20,129 bases of DNA from Multifurca ochricompacta (taxonomy: Eukaryota; Basidiomycota; Agaricomycetes; Russulales; Russulaceae): NCBI GenBank assembly GCA_022496185.1, contig WTXG01000476.1:1-20129 (forward strand). The letters are read 5' to 3'. The position numbers and the translations under genes were made by a program. Shown here piece after piece: positions 17,226 to 20,129 of the stretch; the stretch's first letter is position 1, and each line of letters starts with the position of its first letter. Below the pieces are notes generated by a model. It worked only from the letters and a program-made list of their open reading frames with translations. It was not told the DNA's origin and ran no database searches.

Positions 17226-20129
17226 CTATAGTTTGCCAAGAGCACGAAGTTGCTGACGCAAATTTCCATTCTCTGTCTGAACGAGATTAATCTCTTCAAG
17301 AAGGGCGAGACGTTGTTCCTGTTCCCGTTCTGACCCAACTTTAACCGCCCTTAACTCTTCTTGTGCCCTCGCCGCATCCTCAGCGAGTTGTAAAGCTCGT
17401 GCGGAGAGACTCGCGTTTGCTTCAGTGAGTTGTCGGAGCGTGTTGGCCTGTTCGGCCGCTTGTTCTTCTACAGCCAATTTCTCAGCTTCCAATCGTTCAG
17501 CTTGTTCCTGCCTATTAAAAGAAAGAGAAAAAGTGCGTGTCAATTGGGGGAGGGGGAGGGGAAGAATATTTTTTTTTTTTGTATATTCATGTTCACAAAT
17601 CAAATCCAAAAAAAAACATACCAATTATCAGAACGACCAATTTGTTCTTCAAGTACTCTCACTTGTCGTTGATAAGTCTCAAGAGCGACATTACTATCCT
17701 GCGCGAGTTTCTGAGCCCGTTCCGCATTCTTCTTCAATAAATCATGAGCTTGCGCGAACCGAATCAATCGTTCCATTAACGCCCGATCGTCAGCGATGAG
17801 TGCCTGCACCCGTAACGCGAATGCCTCGACACTGAACGTCCCCGTTCCCCCACCGATACCAACCCCCACCCCCCGTCGAGAACGACTGGAGAGCCCGGTG
17901 TACCCGGTGTGCCTGCGATGGTGCTGGTGCTGGTGCTGGAACCGGGACCGGGGATAGGGCTGGAGCCCGAGTTCGAGCCCGAGCCACCGGGCGTGTAGAG
18001 ACTCTTGAGAGCGCGCACATCCATATCGCTGATCGATACCACGCCAGGACTTGGACTTCCCGGTCTTCCAGGACGTAAACTCGGAGACGTCCTTCCATTT
18101 CCAGCTCTGAAAGGTCTCGCGGCGCTGCTCAACCGTGTCGCACGCGCTTCCGGGGAGGGTAGTGTAAGCCAAAGGGGTTGCAAGATCGCGACGATGCTCG
18201 TCGCGTCCTTGGCGAATGCGATTGCTTCGGTCGGCCTGGGTTCGAATTCGGATTCGGTGGTTGAGGTGATTGATGGAAAGGAGGAGGAAGGAGAGGAAGA
18301 GGAAGAGGTAGCAGATGGGCCGCCACGGCTGCTGCTGCTGTTGCTGCTGCTCTGTGGGAGTGAGCAACATCTGAATATAACGAACACTTGGTAGAAGAAG
18401 GGGGGGCGCTCTCGAAGTCCTTCAAGGCAGAAGGAACAAGAAAAAAAAAAAAGGATGACTTACCAGTGAGCGAGCTTGCAACAATGCCTTGGTAACCTCC
18501 AACTCCTTCGACATCGCCATGCGCTTCTCTACTTCCACCGCGAGTAACGTTTCCGACACCTGCGCGTTATGCTTTTCGAGGTACCGCCCGAGAGCATCCA
18601 CAAAAACGCCGAGACTAGACTCGCGTGAGAAGAGCGGGATGTCGAATCGCTGAACGAGGTCGCGCAACCCCTCCGCCGCGTTCGCAATTTGATCTTTCGC
18701 TTGCGCGAGGATCTCTTCACGTTCTTGCTCCCACATCGCTCGCTCGCCCTCCAGTGTCTCCGAGAGTTCGGCCCACTGCGCACGTTCGATTTGGAACCCC
18801 TCACGTTCTAAATCCCATGACGCTTTCTCCACGACCCACGCAGCGGCGGCCACCTCCGCCTCTGTCCGTACCCTATCCGCCTCACCTTGCGCGTTCGAAA
18901 GCTTATTCTCCAATGTCCGTATCTGCTCCTCCAATTGAGCCACATCGTCATCCCCCCCTCTAGTAGACGACTCAAGCTCCAATTCCAGATACGCGACCCG
19001 TCCCTCCAGGTCACTGGCGCGCTCCAATTCCTGTTCAAGAACAGCACGCTCCCGAGCCAACTCGACCGCAGCTAAATCCCGTGCATCGGCGAGTTCTTCA
19101 GCGGCCTCAGCGCGGATCTCCTCGAGGTCAGCCGCAGCCGCAGCCCTTACCTCCTCAAGTTCGACCTCCTGCTCCTGCACACGTGCCTCCGCAGCCAGCA
19201 AGCTTCATCTCGAGTTCTTCCATTTCCTGACGATTCGCACCGTTTTCCGCTCGTGACTGTCTCCTTCCCGGAATAAATGCACCCTCGTGTCCCGCGAAGA
19301 GATGGGCGCCATCAAACTTGGGGGCCGTCGCCGTACCACCACCGATTCCGCTTCCGCTTAAGCTCGAGATGGGACTGCGCAAATCATCGCCTTCTGGATT
19401 ACCCCCACCATCACCGTCCGTCTGCTCCACGCGCTCCGCTTCAGCCAGGGCCATGCCAAGCACGCCAGCACGGTGCCCAAAAGTCGACGGTCAACATTCG
19501 CGGCACGCTCTTGTACACGCCAAAGCTCAGTCTGTGCTGTGACCAGTTTTCGTTCTGCAGCTTCGAGCGCGCTAATAGATTGTTTTGATATACGTGATGG
19601 AGAAGAGGTAGACAAAGAAGGCGCGTTCAAACGGGCGAGTGTCTGCGCCGCGTCGCGGATTTTCATTTCCGTAGCAAGTTTTTTTGAAGGGCGCCGACCC
19701 GTGATGAGAGGACGGTGTACTCCTATAGAGGATAAGATGAAATATATATATATTGCAAACGAAAAAAAAAAAGAAAAAGAAAAGAGCACGCACCTTCTTG
19801 AGTTCCTCGACTTCCTCTGCATTCAATATTTCGTAGCCACGACTTTCCACAATAGCCTCTGACGACAAAAGACTAAGCAACAAAGCATCGCGAGTATTGA
19901 CGAGATGCACGCCATTGATTTGCGGATGAGGGGAGGCTCCTGGTGGTGGTGGTGGTGGCAGTGGTGATGGAAGGGGAGATGAATCCCATTCCGATGGGGG
20001 TGCCTTTCGACGTGACGGTGGTGTCGTCATCGTCGTCGTCGTCGTTGGCAAGGAATGGTCGATGAGGGCCCGGTGAGGGACGGTGGAGGTTTACGATCTT
20101 TGCGGATGATAAGGCTCTTCGTGCTGAGG
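17226..20129 (-). CDS. Uds1 (up-regulated during septation) domain coiled-coil protein, 5' part off window
   Basis: The N-terminal part (20050-19795) is Pro-rich (LPSPLPPPPPPGASPHPQ), then INGVHLVNTRDALLLSLLSS, EAIVESRGYEILNAEEVEEL, an intron (19794-19723, donor GTGCGT), EYTVLSSRVGALQK and LATEMKIRDAAQTLARLNAP. This is the Uds1-type domain pattern. Then come long Glu/Ala/Leu-rich coiled coils (LEEVRAAAAADLEEIRAEAA; LEEQIRTLENKLSNAQGEAD; RDLVQRFDIPLFSRESSLGV), an intron from 18463 (GTAAGT), a Ser/Pro/Gly linker (PSITSTTESEFEPRPTEAIA), another coiled coil (ERAQKLAQDSNVALETYQRQ), an intron (17621-17512) and a final coiled coil ending LRQQLRALGKL. Frame changes occur near 19683 (A7 run), 19478, 19200 and 17870 (C run). 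The family name comes from fungal septation expression; a role in cell polarity or septation is inferred. The true start probably lies beyond 20129. Confidence 0.82.

Noticed and set aside
3489..20129. RIP-like mutation as the cause of broken genes
   Set aside because: Motifs are intact and no excess of C-to-T stops is seen in the host genes; only frame changes occur.

Overview
The window is from a basidiomycete fungus, most likely an Agaricomycete. The evidence is short introns (about 55-110 bp, one of 140 bp), dense and mostly divergent or convergent genes, a DUF6535 membrane-protein gene of a type multiplied in mushroom-forming fungi, a Ty3/Gypsy gag typical of these genomes, and a fungal Virilizer homologue. 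No species is assigned.

Layout. Positions 1-3260 are mobile-element DNA: a decayed Ty3/Gypsy retrotransposon on the minus strand (gag core 411-1216, probable LTR promoter region up to about 3259). It is split by a 1450-bp non-autonomous hAT-type DNA transposon (1341-2790) with matching terminal inverted repeats and a perfect 8-bp target duplication. From 3489 to the right end there are six protein genes and one tRNA: DUF6535 protein (3489-5637, minus), Aro8-type aminotransferase (5995-8196, minus), tRNA-Arg(TCT) with an 11-nt intron (8518-8601, minus), MTD1 methylenetetrahydrofolate dehydrogenase (8862-10322, plus), ORM/ORMDL sphingolipid regulator (10615-11543, minus), Virilizer m6A-writer subunit (11741-16206, plus), and a Uds1-domain coiled-coil protein (17226 to the right edge, minus, incomplete at its N-terminus). 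The genes are unrelated housekeeping functions (amino-acid metabolism, one-carbon metabolism, sphingolipid control, RNA methylation, septation or polarity). They form no operon-like system; ORM and Virilizer share a divergent promoter of about 197 bp.

All six protein genes keep family motifs and plausible splice sites, yet each is broken by several single-base frame changes, often in or beside short homopolymers. Because unrelated neighbours are affected alike, residual assembly indels explain this better than pseudogenisation of the whole block. Each gene is therefore given as one span, with exon positions and frame breaks in the text. I found no clearly undescribed system. The best-supported new observations are the nested hAT element with its internal tandem units, the full-length fungal Virilizer, and the frequent GTGCGY 5' splice sites.
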